64,000 nucleotides of DNA from Planktothrix agardhii NIES-204 (GCA_003609755.1 AP017991.1:2683501-2747500); one strand, 5' to 3'. Counted from the stretch's first letter, positions 18,283-27,793 are shown. Made by a program: numbers and translations. Notes: generated by a model from the sequence alone, not told the origin.

Positions 18283-19950
18283 TTAGAAACCATTGCTAGA
18301 ATTAGAAAAATTTGGCAATTGATAAGTGCTGATTACTTCAGACATTAACTTGAGATTACTCATAGCTAAACTCCTAACATCACTTCCTAATTGGGTCGAG
18401 GTTAATTTCCATAATTCATTCCCATGTATGCCATCATCAGCGAGTAAATAAAGTGTATTATTCACATCAACGGGAATGGAAGGATTAGAACTTCCTTTTC
18501 CTGGGTTAATATCTGCCACCATCATTGTACCTGTTTCTGTACCATTACTCATCCACAATTCTTTACCATAAGTTGAATCAGTTAATTGAAAATAAAGGAT
18601 GTTATTGATAACTCCTAATTCGTCCCCACCCATGAAACTGGAGTTAGGAAAATCTTTGACTAATGTTGTCCCGGCATCTGTACCGTCAGTCTTCCATAAT
18701 TGAGCCGTTGATATATTATTGGTATTATAGTCGTATTTTGATATTTGAAAATACAAGTTATTGTCAATAGTTTCCCAGTCCTCAATTGATAAATCTCCCA
18801 CATCTTTGATTAAACTAATATTGCCATCAGTCCCATCTATTTTCCATAACTGATTGTTGTCTGTCTTGGTAAGAGAGTCATATTTATTAACTAAAAAATA
18901 CAAGGTATTGTTTACTGTTGTTAAGTAATCTGGAGAATAATTTCCTAAGTCTTGAACTAAGGTTGTTCCGGCATTTGTGCCATCACTTTTCCATAATTCA
19001 TAGGTTGTTTTATTGTTATTTTCTGAGGGGGAGACGGATACTGAAAAGTAAAAAGTATTGTTGACTTCTCCCCAAAATTTATTAATATCTCTGATGTTGC
19101 CAAAATCTTTAACGACAGTTGTTCCCGTATTAGTTCCATCACTTTGCCAGAGTTGATAATTTACGGGAACCTCTGGCGAATATTGACTATTCACTTCAAA
19201 GTATAAGGTATTATTGATAATGGCTGTGTTATTTTCAGAAGTATCACAAAATATTGAATCACCAAAGTCTTTAACCAAGGTTATTCCTGCTTCTGTACCA
19301 TCGGTTTTCCACAACTGAAACGCAGAGGGAAGGTTAATGGTAGCAAGATCTATATGCAAAACGTTCTTGTCGTTATTAACATCTAAATACAAAACGTTGT
19401 TAATTTCTCTGAAATTAGATATAGTATGGCCGAAATCTTTAACTAAGGTTGTTCCCGCTTCTGTACCATCTGTTTTCCATAACTGATTCTCATCATAGGA
19501 GGAGCCTACTGTAGTAAAATAAAGGCTGTTCTCAATGGGAGTAAAATTCCTGATATTCCAGTAACTTCCCAAGTCTTTAACTAACTGAACTCCTGTATCT
19601 GTGCCATCAGTTTTCCACAACTGCAAGCTTGAGGTCATTGTGCTAGGATCTAGATTGATGACTTGAAAATATAGGGTGTTGTTATCTACTTTCAAGGCTG
19701 AAGAACCGTGAGAGGATAAACCTTGATCTTTAACTAAATTAGTATCTGCTTCTGTGCCATCACTTTTCCACAACTGTTCCTTGGCTGAATAGGAATAATA
19801 ACAAGATCCAGTTTGATCAGCTTGGAAATAGAGGGTATTGTTAAAATTTGTCAACTGATCTGCGGAAAGGTCAGACTGTCCGGGAAAAATATCTTTAACG
19901 AGTTCGGCTTTCCAAGGAGAAATAATGGTTAAATCTTGAACCGTTGACAT
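18283..19950 (-). CDS. ELWxxDGT-repeat protein, 555 aa
   Basis: Contains about ten imperfect copies, spaced 40-55 residues, of a unit centred on LWKTDGTEAGTTLVKDFG alternating with NNTLYFQV-type beta strands. ELWxxDGT-repeat proteins are predicted beta-propeller-like and often extracellular. No classical signal peptide is visible at MSTVQDLTIISPWK, so secretion, if any, would need another route. The tail (residues 515-555) lacks the repeat. Likely a surface or binding protein; ligand unknown. Confidence 0.8.
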   Translation of the reverse strand: MSTVQDLTIISPWKAELVKDIFPGQSDLSADQLTNFNNTLYFQADQTGSCYYSYSAKEQLWKSDGTEADTNLVKDQGLSSHGSSALKVDNNTLYFQVINLDPSTMTSSLQLWKTDGTDTGVQLVKDLGSYWNIRNFTPIENSLYFTTVGSSYDENQLWKTDGTEAGTTLVKDFGHTISNFREINNVLYLDVNNDKNVLHIDLATINLPSAFQLWKTDGTEAGITLVKDFGDSIFCDTSENNTAIINNTLYFEVNSQYSPEVPVNYQLWQSDGTNTGTTVVKDFGNIRDINKFWGEVNNTFYFSVSVSPSENNNKTTYELWKSDGTNAGTTLVQDLGNYSPDYLTTVNNTLYFLVNKYDSLTKTDNNQLWKIDGTDGNISLIKDVGDLSIEDWETIDNNLYFQISKYDYNTNNISTAQLWKTDGTDAGTTLVKDFPNSSFMGGDELGVINNILYFQLTDSTYGKELWMSNGTETGTMMVADINPGKGSSNPSIPVDVNNTLYLLADDGIHGNELWKLTSTQLGSDVRSLAMSNLKLMSEVISTYQLPNFSNSSNGF

Positions 19951-20237
19951 ACAATTATGCTCCTTTTTACAGTTCTAAGTTATTTTGTGAAAGGGTTGGG
20001 TAAAAATATGACTTCCTAGGAGTCTTTCCAAGCAGATGAACCTGTTTATATTACTCTTGAGTATATATACTTAACAAGTATAACTTTCTCAAAATGGGAT
20101 TGTTCTTTTCTTAATCATTTCTTCAATAAATTATTGAGATATATATTTATTTATCAACTATTATTAATATACGAATTGAATCCGTATGTTAATCTTTCCA
20201 GCCTAGTTTTATGATAAAATATTAATAATTGTCAATA
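19951..20237. other. Intergenic AT-rich region
   Basis: Contains the upstream region of the ELWxxDGT-repeat gene, with the ribosome-site-like AAAGGAGC at about 19955-19962 (minus strand). The rest is AT-rich; I see no ORF, RNA gene or repeat. Confidence 0.4.
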
Positions 20238-20525
20238 TTAATTGCTACGGAGGTTTTGACAGCAAGCATAGGTATCAAATAACCCGCCCACTAAACTAAA
20301 GGTTAGAGCAATAACCAAACAACCTTGCAAGGGATGTCCATTGCCAAAGGTGGCAAGAAATTTGAGCATTTGGTGACAGCCTAACGTCCCTAAATTTTGT
20401 ATAATAGGGAGGTGACTCATCAGGACAAAGGTGATTAATCCCACGGCAATGAATAATAGCGGGGCGATGAAACTAAAGGTAATTGCTAGTAACAAAGAAC
20501 GAAGGAAATGGGGCAAAATGCTCAT
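20238..20525 (-). CDS. Small hypothetical membrane protein, 95 aa
   Basis: Two strongly hydrophobic segments (about residues 8-36 and 68-85) suggest an integral membrane protein. I do not recognise the family. The ATG at 20525 is preferred over a TTG 12 bases upstream. It is divergent from the MlaE-like permease, separated by about 245 bases that hold a GAGCGATCGCTC (HIP1) palindrome at about 20632-20643. Confidence 0.6.
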   Translation of the reverse strand: MSILPHFLRSLLLAITFSFIAPLLFIAVGLITFVLMSHLPIIQNLGTLGCHQMLKFLATFGNGHPLQGCLVIALTFSLVGGLFDTYACCQNLRSN

Positions 20526-20770
20526 AAATTTGTCCAAAGGAGATCAGCTATCTTCAGCTTGTTTGCCAGTACCGTTGACTTCAGTTAGATTGGAGATCAG
20601 GGAAAATCTAGCCTATCAACTTCTAAGATAGGAGCGATCGCTCGTTTTTATCGAATCTGTGAGAAATCTTAAATATAAAGTAAAAAAAATTAAGATTTAG
20701 GCTTCATAAATCTTGTTGAAGATTTGTATATTTCTAGTTATCGGTTGAACTTTATACAGTTGTTATTCCC

Positions 20771-21562
20771 TTGAGCAATTCTAAAACTCTTTCCAGCTTT
20801 GGACTTTGGCTACAGCGATTTATGGCCGCCCTGTTATTGGCGGGTCAGGTGGTAGTGCATTTACTCCAGGGCAAAATTCACCGTCGTAATACTTTGGAAC
20901 AAATGATCATAGTTGGCCCGGAATCCTTGATGATTGCTCTGCTCACGGCGAGTTTTGTGGGGATGGTGTTCACAATTCAAGTAGCACGGGAATTTGTCGC
21001 TTTGGGTGCGGTTAATATTGTCGGGGGAGTTCTGGCTCTATCCCTGGCCAGGGAACTTAGTCCGGTATTAACAGCCGTAATTGTCGCTGGGCGAGTCTGT
21101 TCGGCTTTTGCGGCGGAAATTGGGACTATGCGGGTCACGGAACAAATTGATGCTCTTTATATGTTAAAAACTGACCCGGTGGATTATTTAGTAATTCCCA
21201 GGGTAATTGCTTGTTGTTCGATGTTACCAATTTTAATCGTAATTTGTTTAGTTACGGGATTAGCTGGGGGTCTATTAATTTCTACTACTATGTACAATAT
21301 TTCTTCAACGGTATTTTTAGATTCAGTACGGAATTTTCTACAAGTTTGGGATGTTTGTAGTGGGTTAGTTAAAGGCTTAGTTTTTGGGGCGACCATTGCC
21401 ATTATTGGAACCAGTTGGGGATTAACTACCACCGGAGGAGCAAAAGGTGTGGGTCAGTCCACGACAACGGCTGTTGTCACCGCCCTATTATCTATTTTTA
21501 TCATTGATTTCTTCCTATCTTGGATTATGTTTCAAGGGATGGGAAGCTCGGTCAATGGTTGA
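20771..21562 (+). CDS. MlaE-type ABC transporter permease
   Basis: A 263-residue permease of the MlaE/Ycf63/TGD1 family, which moves lipids between membranes. Five or so hydrophobic helices are visible, with the conserved ARELSPVLTAVIVAGRVCSAFAAEIGTMRVTEQIDAL region. Partner genes for the ATPase and the MlaD-like substrate-binding protein are not adjacent. The start is a TTG; no ATG lies near the first helix. A DUF3119 gene follows, as in other cyanobacteria. Confidence 0.87.
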   Translation: MSNSKTLSSFGLWLQRFMAALLLAGQVVVHLLQGKIHRRNTLEQMIIVGPESLMIALLTASFVGMVFTIQVAREFVALGAVNIVGGVLALSLARELSPVLTAVIVAGRVCSAFAAEIGTMRVTEQIDALYMLKTDPVDYLVIPRVIACCSMLPILIVICLVTGLAGGLLISTTMYNISSTVFLDSVRNFLQVWDVCSGLVKGLVFGATIAIIGTSWGLTTTGGAKGVGQSTTTAVVTALLSIFIIDFFLSWIMFQGMGSSVNG

Positions 21563-21663
21563 TAAATTTTTAGGATATTTGCCTAATAATAACCGTACTA
21601 TCCACAAAAATGATGATAATTTTGGTAAAATTGATTGAACTGCTTTTGACTCAAAAATAACAA

Positions 21664-22059
21664 ATGACCACAACACCCACAACCCAAACTTCTAATATCG
21701 TTGAGTTACCTCCGAATTATATAATTCCGATAGTGCTGCTCATTAGTGCTTTTCCCCTATTTTTAATTCAAAGATGGGTGAGTTTAGGAGTCGCTATTTT
21801 TGCCCTATTTTTGTTAGTGCAAACCGCCCTCATTCGTCTACAATTTACCCCCACGGATTTAGACGTTTATCGGTCAGGTAAACTGCTGCGTCGATTTCCT
21901 TACCAAGACTGGATAAACTGGGAAATTTTCTGGACTCCTGTACCAATTTTATTCTATTTTAGGGAAGTTAAAAGCATTCACTTTTTGCCGATTATTTTTG
22001 ATGCTAAATTGTTGGAAACCTGTTTAAAACAACATTGTGGAAATTTAAAACAGAATTAA
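21664..22059 (+). CDS. DUF3119-family protein, 131 aa
   Basis: Two closely spaced membrane segments (about residues 18-55) are followed by a soluble region with FRRFPYQDW-like residues (LLRRFPYQDWINWEIFW) and a C-terminal LPIIFDAKLLETCLKQ stretch, resembling the DUF3119 family. Members often lie next to the MlaE-like permease gene in cyanobacteria, as here. A pleckstrin-homology-like fold and a membrane role are possible. Function unknown. Confidence 0.7.
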   Translation: MTTTPTTQTSNIVELPPNYIIPIVLLISAFPLFLIQRWVSLGVAIFALFLLVQTALIRLQFTPTDLDVYRSGKLLRRFPYQDWINWEIFWTPVPILFYFREVKSIHFLPIIFDAKLLETCLKQHCGNLKQN

Positions 22060-22358
22060 CAATTAGGCTTCTTCTGTCACCCTCCGAGATGTCAATCCCT
22101 AGAATCTTTATTAGTCAGTCAATACAAGCTATCCTATTACAAAAACTAGGTTGTTGTATTTGTTGTTAGAAAGAAATAGCAGCGATCGCTTCCTATGCAA
22201 ACGCTCCATAATCCAGAAATGGCAAATAGGCAATCTTGCTAGGGGAAGAAAGTCTGAATCTGATCGGGTTTGACTAACGGAGGAATTTATGATTGGCATT
22301 TTTGAGCAATTTTTGATACTCTAGGATTAAAATATCTTTGTCAATCTTAGTCAGGATA

Positions 22359-22700
22359 ATGATTGCTATGAAATCTCAACAGATGATTACCTTTTTTTCT
22401 GAAATTGTGACCCAAAAACCCGAACTATTTTCGGCGGAAGTTTTAAATGATTTAACCCGATTAGAAGCGGTTTTGGATAACTCAGAGACAGAATCGAATT
22501 CTGATCGAATTGAATCTATATCGGAAGCTATTATTGAGTTTTGTGATGTCAACCCTCAAATTAATTCTAAATTGACAGAAATGGGATCTGAACCTGAATT
22601 CAATGCGGCTCAAAACTTGGAAGAAAATCAAATTCAAACCTTAAGTAATTCCGTTAAAAAAGTTTTAGATTTACATTTTTTAAACCGCTCTAATGTTTAA
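22359..22700 (+). CDS. Hypothetical protein, 113 aa
   Basis: An acidic helical protein with no recognised domain, signal or membrane segment. I choose the ATG at 22359, just after AGGATA, over an upstream TTG at 22338. A 278-base intergenic region with a GCGATCGC site (about 22182-22189) separates it from the DUF3119 gene, so it is probably transcribed on its own, ending at the palindrome at 22712-22751. Confidence 0.5.
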   Translation: MIAMKSQQMITFFSEIVTQKPELFSAEVLNDLTRLEAVLDNSETESNSDRIESISEAIIEFCDVNPQINSKLTEMGSEPEFNAAQNLEENQIQTLSNSVKKVLDLHFLNRSNV

Positions 22701-22711
22701 ATGTATAGCAG

Positions 22712-22751
22712 TTATATATAGGGATAATTCATGAATTATCCCTATATATAA
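22712..22751. terminator. Perfect 40-bp palindrome after hypothetical gene
   Basis: TTATATATAGGGATAATTCA is followed immediately by its exact reverse complement. It begins 12 bases after the stop of the rightward gene and is followed by TTTATT, so it can act as a terminator. Confidence 0.6.
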
Positions 22752-22763
22752 TTTATTCATGAG

Positions 22764-22785
22764 GTGCGCTTAAGCGCAACAACGG
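22764..22785. repeat. GCGCTTAAGCGCAACAACGG repeat
   Basis: A short palindrome (GCGCTTAAGCGC) followed by AACAACGG. A longer version of the same family, with both halves of the hairpin, occurs at 60431-60485. Both sites are intergenic. Confidence 0.55.
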
Positions 22786-22795
22786 GCAAAAACAT

Positions 22796-22830
22796 AAAAA
22801 ATAACGCGAGATTAGCCGATCCCGCGTTAC
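22796..22830 (-). terminator. Rho-independent terminator of prk
   Basis: On the minus strand TAACGCGGGAT pairs with AATCTCGCGTTA across a short loop and runs into TTTTTT. It begins 33 bases after the prk stop. Confidence 0.85.
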
Positions 22831-22862
22831 CTGAGTTTAATTGAACAGCTAACCGCTAAAAA

Positions 22863-23867
22863 TTAGACCGCAGCGGCAACTTTTTCGTTAGCACTAACTA
22901 AGCGCTCGTAGGTCGCCCGCATTTTCAGACCAACTAACACCTGGAATAATCCGCTACCATTATTGGAACCGGGATACTCTTGGCGTTCGCGGAGGAGGTG
23001 GGTCATCTCTCCATAATATTTCGTAGACAGGTTGCTTAAGTGTCCTTCGACGTAGATCATTTCATCGAGGTTATCGAATTGACCATCAACTTCGAGGATA
23101 GACACTTCATTTCCGTAGTAATTATCGGGGCCGTAATACATTTTTAGACCCGGATAGGAACAGGTGAGTTTACGTCCGCAAGGTATCCAGTAAATCGTTG
23201 ATCCTTGATCAAATAAGTAGGAGGGTTCGAGTCCTTCCACACCTTCTTTCTGTACCAAACGCACCCGCAGAACTTTGTGTTCCTTGTCTTCAGCAATCAA
23301 GTTAGTGGGTAGAATTTGAACCACCACATCCGCATATTGCTTTTGGGGGTCAATATAGGCTTCAAAATCAGGACGACGAGCATTAATTGCCGCCAAAACA
23401 TCTTCATAACGATGTCCCCGTTCCGCCATATCGCGCTGAATTTTCCACGAAATTTTAACTTCGTCGCTGATATCCAGATAAACACTAAAATCAAGCAGCG
23501 ATCGCACTCTTTCGTCATATAACGGGTGCAATCCTTCAATCACAATAATATGATTGGGCTCGATTCGTTCGGGGGGATCTAACTCGCCAGTTTCATGATT
23601 ATAAATGGGTTTATCAATGGATATACCGTTTTTAAGAGCGTTAACTTGCTGATACATTAAATCGAAATTATTAGCTCTAGGATCAAGAGCAGTAATTCCA
23701 GTTTCTTTGCGTTGCTTACGATCTAAACAATGGTAATCATCTAAACAGATAACCGTTACAAAATCTTTTCCAAAGATGTCTGTTATCCGACGTAAAAATG
23801 TTGATTTTCCGCACCCAGAATCTCCAGCAACACCAATTAAAACCACGCGATCCGGCTTATTTCCCAT
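22863..23867 (-). CDS. prk: Phosphoribulokinase
   Basis: Calvin-cycle enzyme converting ribulose 5-phosphate and ATP to ribulose 1,5-bisphosphate. The P-loop GDSGCGKST spans residues 15-23. The redox pairs expected for CP12/GAPDH control are present: Cys19 with Cys41, and a C-terminal pair in PCGRKLTC. Length (334 aa) is normal. The 3' end is followed by a clear terminator, so it is monocistronic. Confidence 0.97.
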   Translation of the reverse strand: MGNKPDRVVLIGVAGDSGCGKSTFLRRITDIFGKDFVTVICLDDYHCLDRKQRKETGITALDPRANNFDLMYQQVNALKNGISIDKPIYNHETGELDPPERIEPNHIIVIEGLHPLYDERVRSLLDFSVYLDISDEVKISWKIQRDMAERGHRYEDVLAAINARRPDFEAYIDPQKQYADVVVQILPTNLIAEDKEHKVLRVRLVQKEGVEGLEPSYLFDQGSTIYWIPCGRKLTCSYPGLKMYYGPDNYYGNEVSILEVDGQFDNLDEMIYVEGHLSNLSTKYYGEMTHLLRERQEYPGSNNGSGLFQVLVGLKMRATYERLVSANEKVAAAV

Positions 23868-24376
23868 CTTCCTCTACCCTAAAAGAAACTGTTGACAACT
23901 TAAGATCATTGAATTTAAAGCATTAAAACCTTGACCAATGCCAGCACCGTTGAGTCTTCACCTGATCCGAAGGTGGAGTAAACCTCAACTTTGTCGTAGT
24001 GAACGGACTCCCAACTGACAAAAGGCCTTGCACTTAGGCAAGCTAAGTATTTAATACTAACTTTTGTTTCTAATTTTACCAGAAGGGGATCATCCCTACA
24101 AGCATTAATTCCAATATATGGCAATCCTATTTGAGTTTTATCCAAAATTCAGGGAACACCGGAAAAGGCAACGGGCAAAAGGCAACGGGCAAAAGGCCCA
24201 CGGGCGACACCGCAACAAAAGATAATCAACGGCATATTACAGATTCGGGGAAGGTGGGGATTATATCCAATATTCATCAAGTTATTCCTTTTTCATTCCG
24301 ATGCTGCACACTCAAAGGTATCCGTAGAGACGTGCCACGGCGCGTCTCTCTACTCCAAATTTTTATCGAAAATAAA
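23868..24376. other. Intergenic region upstream of prk with several repeats
   Basis: This 509-base gap holds the prk promoter region on its left, the GGGAACACCGGA 12-mer (24152-24163), two tandem copies of an AAGGCAACGGGCAA unit (about 24164-24195) and a GTAGAGACGTGCC hairpin (24324-24353). An open frame at 23915-24145 lacks any protein-like signature, and I regard it as non-coding. Confidence 0.5.
24324..24353. repeat. GTAGAGACGTGCC hairpin repeat
   Basis: GTAGAGACG and CGTCTCTCTAC form the two arms of a short hairpin of a type common in filamentous cyanobacterial genomes. It lies about 25 bases downstream of the leftward txlA-like gene end. Confidence 0.6.
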
Positions 24377-24967
24377 TTATTGAACTTGAGCACCATGGGA
24401 ACGGGGATCACTACTGCTAGGTTGATCAATATTTAAGGGAGAATTAAAAGCCGAAACTTGACCGATGGCTTGGGTATAGGGAAGGGGATTTTCTGCAATT
24501 AAAGACTCTAAATTGGCTTCTAAAATCGGGCGAGGAATTTCGCCAATGGTTTGGGCAATTGTTTCGGCTTTTTGATTCAAATAAACGAAATGAGGAATGC
24601 CATCGACTCTATATTTTAGCAGTTCTGGCAACCATTTACTATTATCGACATTCAACATCACAAAATTGAGTTTTTCCGAATATTTATGTTTAATTTCGCT
24701 TAATTCTGGGGCCATGGTTTGACAACTGGTACACCAATTTGCATAAAATTCCATTAGGGTCGGTTTGCCATTATTCAAGGCAATATCTAGGGGAATTGAT
24801 TCTTCCACGAGTTGAGGGAGGGAGGTGGAAGTGGCTTCACTACGAATTGCTAAGAAAACCGAGAGACTCAGAATTATAGCTGCGATAATAATTAAAAAGT
24901 TTCTGATCCGTTTGGCTAAATCGGAAGGTTCGGTTGAGGGGGTTGAATGTAATGGGTTTTCGTTCAT
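24377..24967 (-). CDS. txlA: Membrane-anchored thioredoxin-like protein (TxlA/HCF164 type)
   Basis: One N-terminal membrane helix (about residues 23-42) precedes a thioredoxin fold with the active site WCTSC and the cis-Pro loop GIPHFVYL. HCF164/TxlA proteins carry reducing equivalents across the thylakoid membrane for cytochrome b6f and c-type cytochrome assembly, so this one should face the lumen. The ATG at 24967 (MNENPLHS) is preferred; the open frame extends 63 bases further upstream but encodes a run of isoleucines unlike a real N-terminus. Confidence 0.8.
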   Translation of the reverse strand: MNENPLHSTPSTEPSDLAKRIRNFLIIIAAIILSLSVFLAIRSEATSTSLPQLVEESIPLDIALNNGKPTLMEFYANWCTSCQTMAPELSEIKHKYSEKLNFVMLNVDNSKWLPELLKYRVDGIPHFVYLNQKAETIAQTIGEIPRPILEANLESLIAENPLPYTQAIGQVSAFNSPLNIDQPSSSDPRSHGAQVQ

Positions 24968-25164
24968 ATTGATATTGTCAAAGATGATAATTATTATTGA
25001 TGATTTTAGTTTAACAAAATTTTGAACCAAATTGATTAACGTTCTTGTGAAAATTGTTGTAAAATAGAAATGTCAATGAAATATAAAAGGAATAAAAGTC
25101 TGTGGTGCGATACTAACTTATCCTGAAATGGACTCTGGGACAAAAATAATTTAGGATTAATCAG

Positions 25165-25569
25165 ATGAAAAAACGAGTGACTTTGACGTTTCCCAAACGT
25201 TCTATTCAAATACCGATTACCTATAGATTGGCTAAGGATTTTAATGTAGCTGCTAATATTATTCGCGCTCAAGTTGCGCCGAATCAAGTCGGAAAATTAG
25301 TAGTAGAATTATCAGGAGATATTGATGAACTAGAGGCGGCTATTGAGTGGATGCAAACTCAAAATATTGGAGTTTCTTTAGTCGGACGGGAGATTATCAT
25401 TGATGAGCAAAGTTGTGTGGATTGTGGACTCTGTACTGGAGTTTGTCCGACGGATGCCTTGACCCTGAATCCAGAAACCTTTTATTTGACGTTTACTCGC
25501 TCACGGTGTATTGTTTGTGAACAATGTATTCCAGCCTGTCCCCTTCAGGCAATTTCTACTAATCTTTGA
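25165..25569 (+). CDS. NIL-domain protein with two [4Fe-4S] ferredoxin motifs
   Basis: Residues 1-75 form a NIL domain (a small ligand-binding alpha/beta fold found on methionine ABC transporter ATPases), followed by two cluster-binding motifs: CVDCGLCTGVC with a following CP, and CIVCEQCIPAC with a following CP. Each has the CxxCxxCxxxCP pattern of bacterial 2[4Fe-4S] ferredoxins. Proteins of this layout are conserved in cyanobacteria and may serve in sulfur or methionine metabolism; the exact role is not established here. Confidence 0.88.
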   Translation: MKKRVTLTFPKRSIQIPITYRLAKDFNVAANIIRAQVAPNQVGKLVVELSGDIDELEAAIEWMQTQNIGVSLVGREIIIDEQSCVDCGLCTGVCPTDALTLNPETFYLTFTRSRCIVCEQCIPACPLQAISTNL

Positions 25570-25613
25570 AGGGAAATCCCATCTAAAAATTTATTTTTTA
25601 TCCTAATCTTTCA

Positions 25614-26123
25614 ATGAAATCACAACAACAAATTACAATTATTACTTGGTTTTCCTTTGGATTACTTCTCGTGACTTGTCTGAATTTTGGTTGGTTTTTA
25701 TTTGAGTCGAGTTGGTATTCTTTGGTTTCTGGTCTATTTTTAATGTTGATTTGGTCAATTGATTTATTCTTTACCCTGCCATTGAATCAATTAAATTCGT
25801 TTGTTTTAAAGAAAATCAGAACGGATTTAGGCACATTTTTAATGATTGTGTTTATCTCTATTCTGGGTGTATTTATGCTGACCTGGATTAAGGTTTCTAT
25901 TAATATTTTATTAATGGTTTCAGCGACAGCTTTAGCTCGGTTAGAGTTACAAACTGCCCGTTTTAAAGATTGGCACTCTTTTATTATTTTATCTATATTA
26001 TCTACCCTGGGTTTAATATTAGGATGGGGATTAAATCACTATTTTTCCTTCGGACATTTAGAATCCCAGTTTTGTTTACCCTTTCATTTAGGATGTATTC
26101 ATGTTCCTTATCGTGATAGGTAA
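25614..26123 (+). CDS. Hypothetical membrane protein, 169 aa
   Basis: Five hydrophobic segments can be seen (about residues 8-30, 35-55, 72-90, 92-106, 118-138). No family is recognised. It follows the NIL/ferredoxin gene by 44 bases in the same direction and is probably co-transcribed. The last residues end with a Cys pair (FCLPFHLGC). Function unknown. Confidence 0.6.
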   Translation: MKSQQQITIITWFSFGLLLVTCLNFGWFLFESSWYSLVSGLFLMLIWSIDLFFTLPLNQLNSFVLKKIRTDLGTFLMIVFISILGVFMLTWIKVSINILLMVSATALARLELQTARFKDWHSFIILSILSTLGLILGWGLNHYFSFGHLESQFCLPFHLGCIHVPYRDR

Positions 26124-26332
26124 TGGGGATCACGGATTTAAGAGAATTTCACGGATTTTAATCTGTGTTAATCTGCGTAATCTGCTTAAATTCGTGATAG
26201 GTAATGGGAAAAATATAAGTTTGATCTGTAAACTCTTTAACTGATAACTGATGACTGGTACTGGCGGGTTCATCGAGATTTAGATAATTAACAAAGATCT
26301 AAAAGAACCCGTCCCTACAACCAATAAATTAA
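26124..26332. repeat. Intergenic repeats, including GTAGGGGCGGGTTC hairpin copy 2
   Basis: Contains a diverged direct repeat of the ATCACGGATTTAAG/AATCTGCTTAAATTCG type (about 26128-26210), a CAGTTAT/CAGTCAT heptamer block (about 26238-26256, minus strand) and, at 26253-26320, the second copy of the hairpin element (GACGGGTTC arm at the right, GGCGGGTTC arm at the left). In inverse orientation this copy matches the one at 45163-45233 at both ends, including the flanking TACCAGTCAT. Confidence 0.6.
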
Positions 26333-26872
26333 TTATTTTAAATCTAATAATCCACTGGTTTTTAATTTGGGATTAAAGCGAATTTCCTCTTGTAATCCTC
26401 GGGCTTTTAGTGCGGCAAAAATTTGTTCTTCTACACGACGGGCGATTTGTTTTAACAGTTTTTCTTGACCGATTTCATCGGTTTTTTGATACTGATCTTG
26501 TTCTTCTGGAGTCATCAAAGGTTTCACTTGAATTGGATCATTCCAGATAGATTCATCTTCCCCATTACCGGGAGGAATTGAACCATTTTCATCAATCCAA
26601 GCCTGTTTAATCCCTTCTAAAATAGTGCGACTCGGCCGATCAATAGTTTGTAACTTCAACCAATAGCAGGCTTGATTTTGACGAATAAAATGTTGTTTTA
26701 AACTTAAATATATATCCCTAGAATAGCCTACATATTTTAAATTTTTATCTGAATTAAAAATAGCATAAACTCCGATTTTTCCTTGGATTGATTCGGGAAT
26801 TTTGCCATTTTCATCCAGATAGGGAATATAGTCCAAACTATTAAGGGAAGGAATTTCGGTTGGAGTAGTCAT
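26333..26872 (-). CDS. GIY-YIG-domain protein, 179 aa
   Basis: The N-terminal region has GVYAIFNSDKNLKYVGYSRD, the two-strand GIY-YIG core (here GVY and YVG), followed by an Arg/Lys-containing helix. The C-terminal part is charged and ends with an RFNPKL element. GIY-YIG nucleases cut DNA, but cyanobacterial and plant proteins of this type are poorly characterised, and a repair or structural role is possible. The gene is monocistronic between repeat-rich gaps. Confidence 0.7.
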   Translation of the reverse strand: MTTPTEIPSLNSLDYIPYLDENGKIPESIQGKIGVYAIFNSDKNLKYVGYSRDIYLSLKQHFIRQNQACYWLKLQTIDRPSRTILEGIKQAWIDENGSIPPGNGEDESIWNDPIQVKPLMTPEEQDQYQKTDEIGQEKLLKQIARRVEEQIFAALKARGLQEEIRFNPKLKTSGLLDLK

Positions 26873-27058
26873 TGATCCAAAAAATGCTTTCTCCCTGATT
26901 TTAAAGGTATTGGTGTCGATTTCTGAAAATTGGATACTAAAGTTTTATTAAGCCAAGCTCCATATTAAGGTTTCGGTCAGAATTTCTGCACCAGTTTAAG
27001 GATTATTGTGGAATTTGAGTTAGCATAACTCTAAGATTGTAGTAAGTCAGCCACGACC

Positions 27059-27727
27059 ATGCAGAATAGTGAAGAAGAATTATTAAAACCGTCGCCCCAT
27101 CCTGTCGATGGGTGGAAGTTAGCCGAGTATGTTTCTATTGCGGGGACAGCAGTGGGAACACTCGTTGCTGCATGGTATCAGCCGATTATATTTGCTGGGA
27201 CTCCCCTAACTTTGGCCTTAATTTTAAATGTGGTAAATCGCCAACGGTTTGAACAGGATATGCGTCAATATCTGGATGCGGCGATTACGGATGTTCGGAT
27301 GGTGGTAGAATTGCTGCATCAACAAATTCAACTACTACCCCCGGAGTCGAATGCGAATGAACTTGATCCAATTACGGATGTCCTGACGGAGTTACAACGG
27401 GTGACTCAAGGGTTAGAAAAAAATGCCCTGCGACAAGATGATTGGGAAGTTATGAATGTCCGCTTTCAGTTAATCCAAGAAACAATTGATGAATTGAAAA
27501 CATCAATGGAGACATCAGGACTTAATTTTGAAAAAAACGATCAAGAATCTTTAAACGCAACTTTAGAAGCATTTGTAAATCAGTCAATTACGGATTCAGC
27601 AACCATGCAAATACAAATTGATCAGCTTTCTGAACAGGTTAATATCTTACAAACGGAACAGCAAACCCTAATTAAACCTTATATTAAACGCTTAGTTAAT
27701 GCGGTTAAGGAGTTAAAAAGTCGTTAA
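27059..27727 (+). CDS. Hypothetical membrane-anchored coiled-coil protein, 222 aa
   Basis: A hydrophobic hairpin (about residues 26-60) is followed by a long helical region (about 65-222) rich in Gln, Glu, Leu and Ile in heptad-like spacing, which predicts a coiled coil. No enzyme motif is seen and I do not recognise the family. It may tether something to the membrane. The gene is followed by a C/G-rich hairpin at 27740-27780. Confidence 0.6.
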   Translation: MQNSEEELLKPSPHPVDGWKLAEYVSIAGTAVGTLVAAWYQPIIFAGTPLTLALILNVVNRQRFEQDMRQYLDAAITDVRMVVELLHQQIQLLPPESNANELDPITDVLTELQRVTQGLEKNALRQDDWEVMNVRFQLIQETIDELKTSMETSGLNFEKNDQESLNATLEAFVNQSITDSATMQIQIDQLSEQVNILQTEQQTLIKPYIKRLVNAVKELKSR

Positions 27728-27739
27728 ATTTTAATCCTA

Positions 27740-27780
27740 TCCCCCCTTTTTTATGGGGCTTAGGGGGATTAGTGGGGGAA
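27740..27780. repeat. C/G-rich hairpin between convergent genes
   Basis: CCCCCC followed by TTTTTTATGGGGCTTAGGGGG forms a short stem between the coiled-coil gene and the leftward aldo/keto reductase gene. Related to the in-frame copy in lnt (4088-4119) and the one near 56090. Confidence 0.45.
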
Positions 27781-27793
27781 AATATCAAGGGAT

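Noticed and set aside
23915-24145. A 76-codon frame upstream of prk
   Set aside because: No protein-like composition or family; lies in the promoter region of prk and overlaps no ribosome site.
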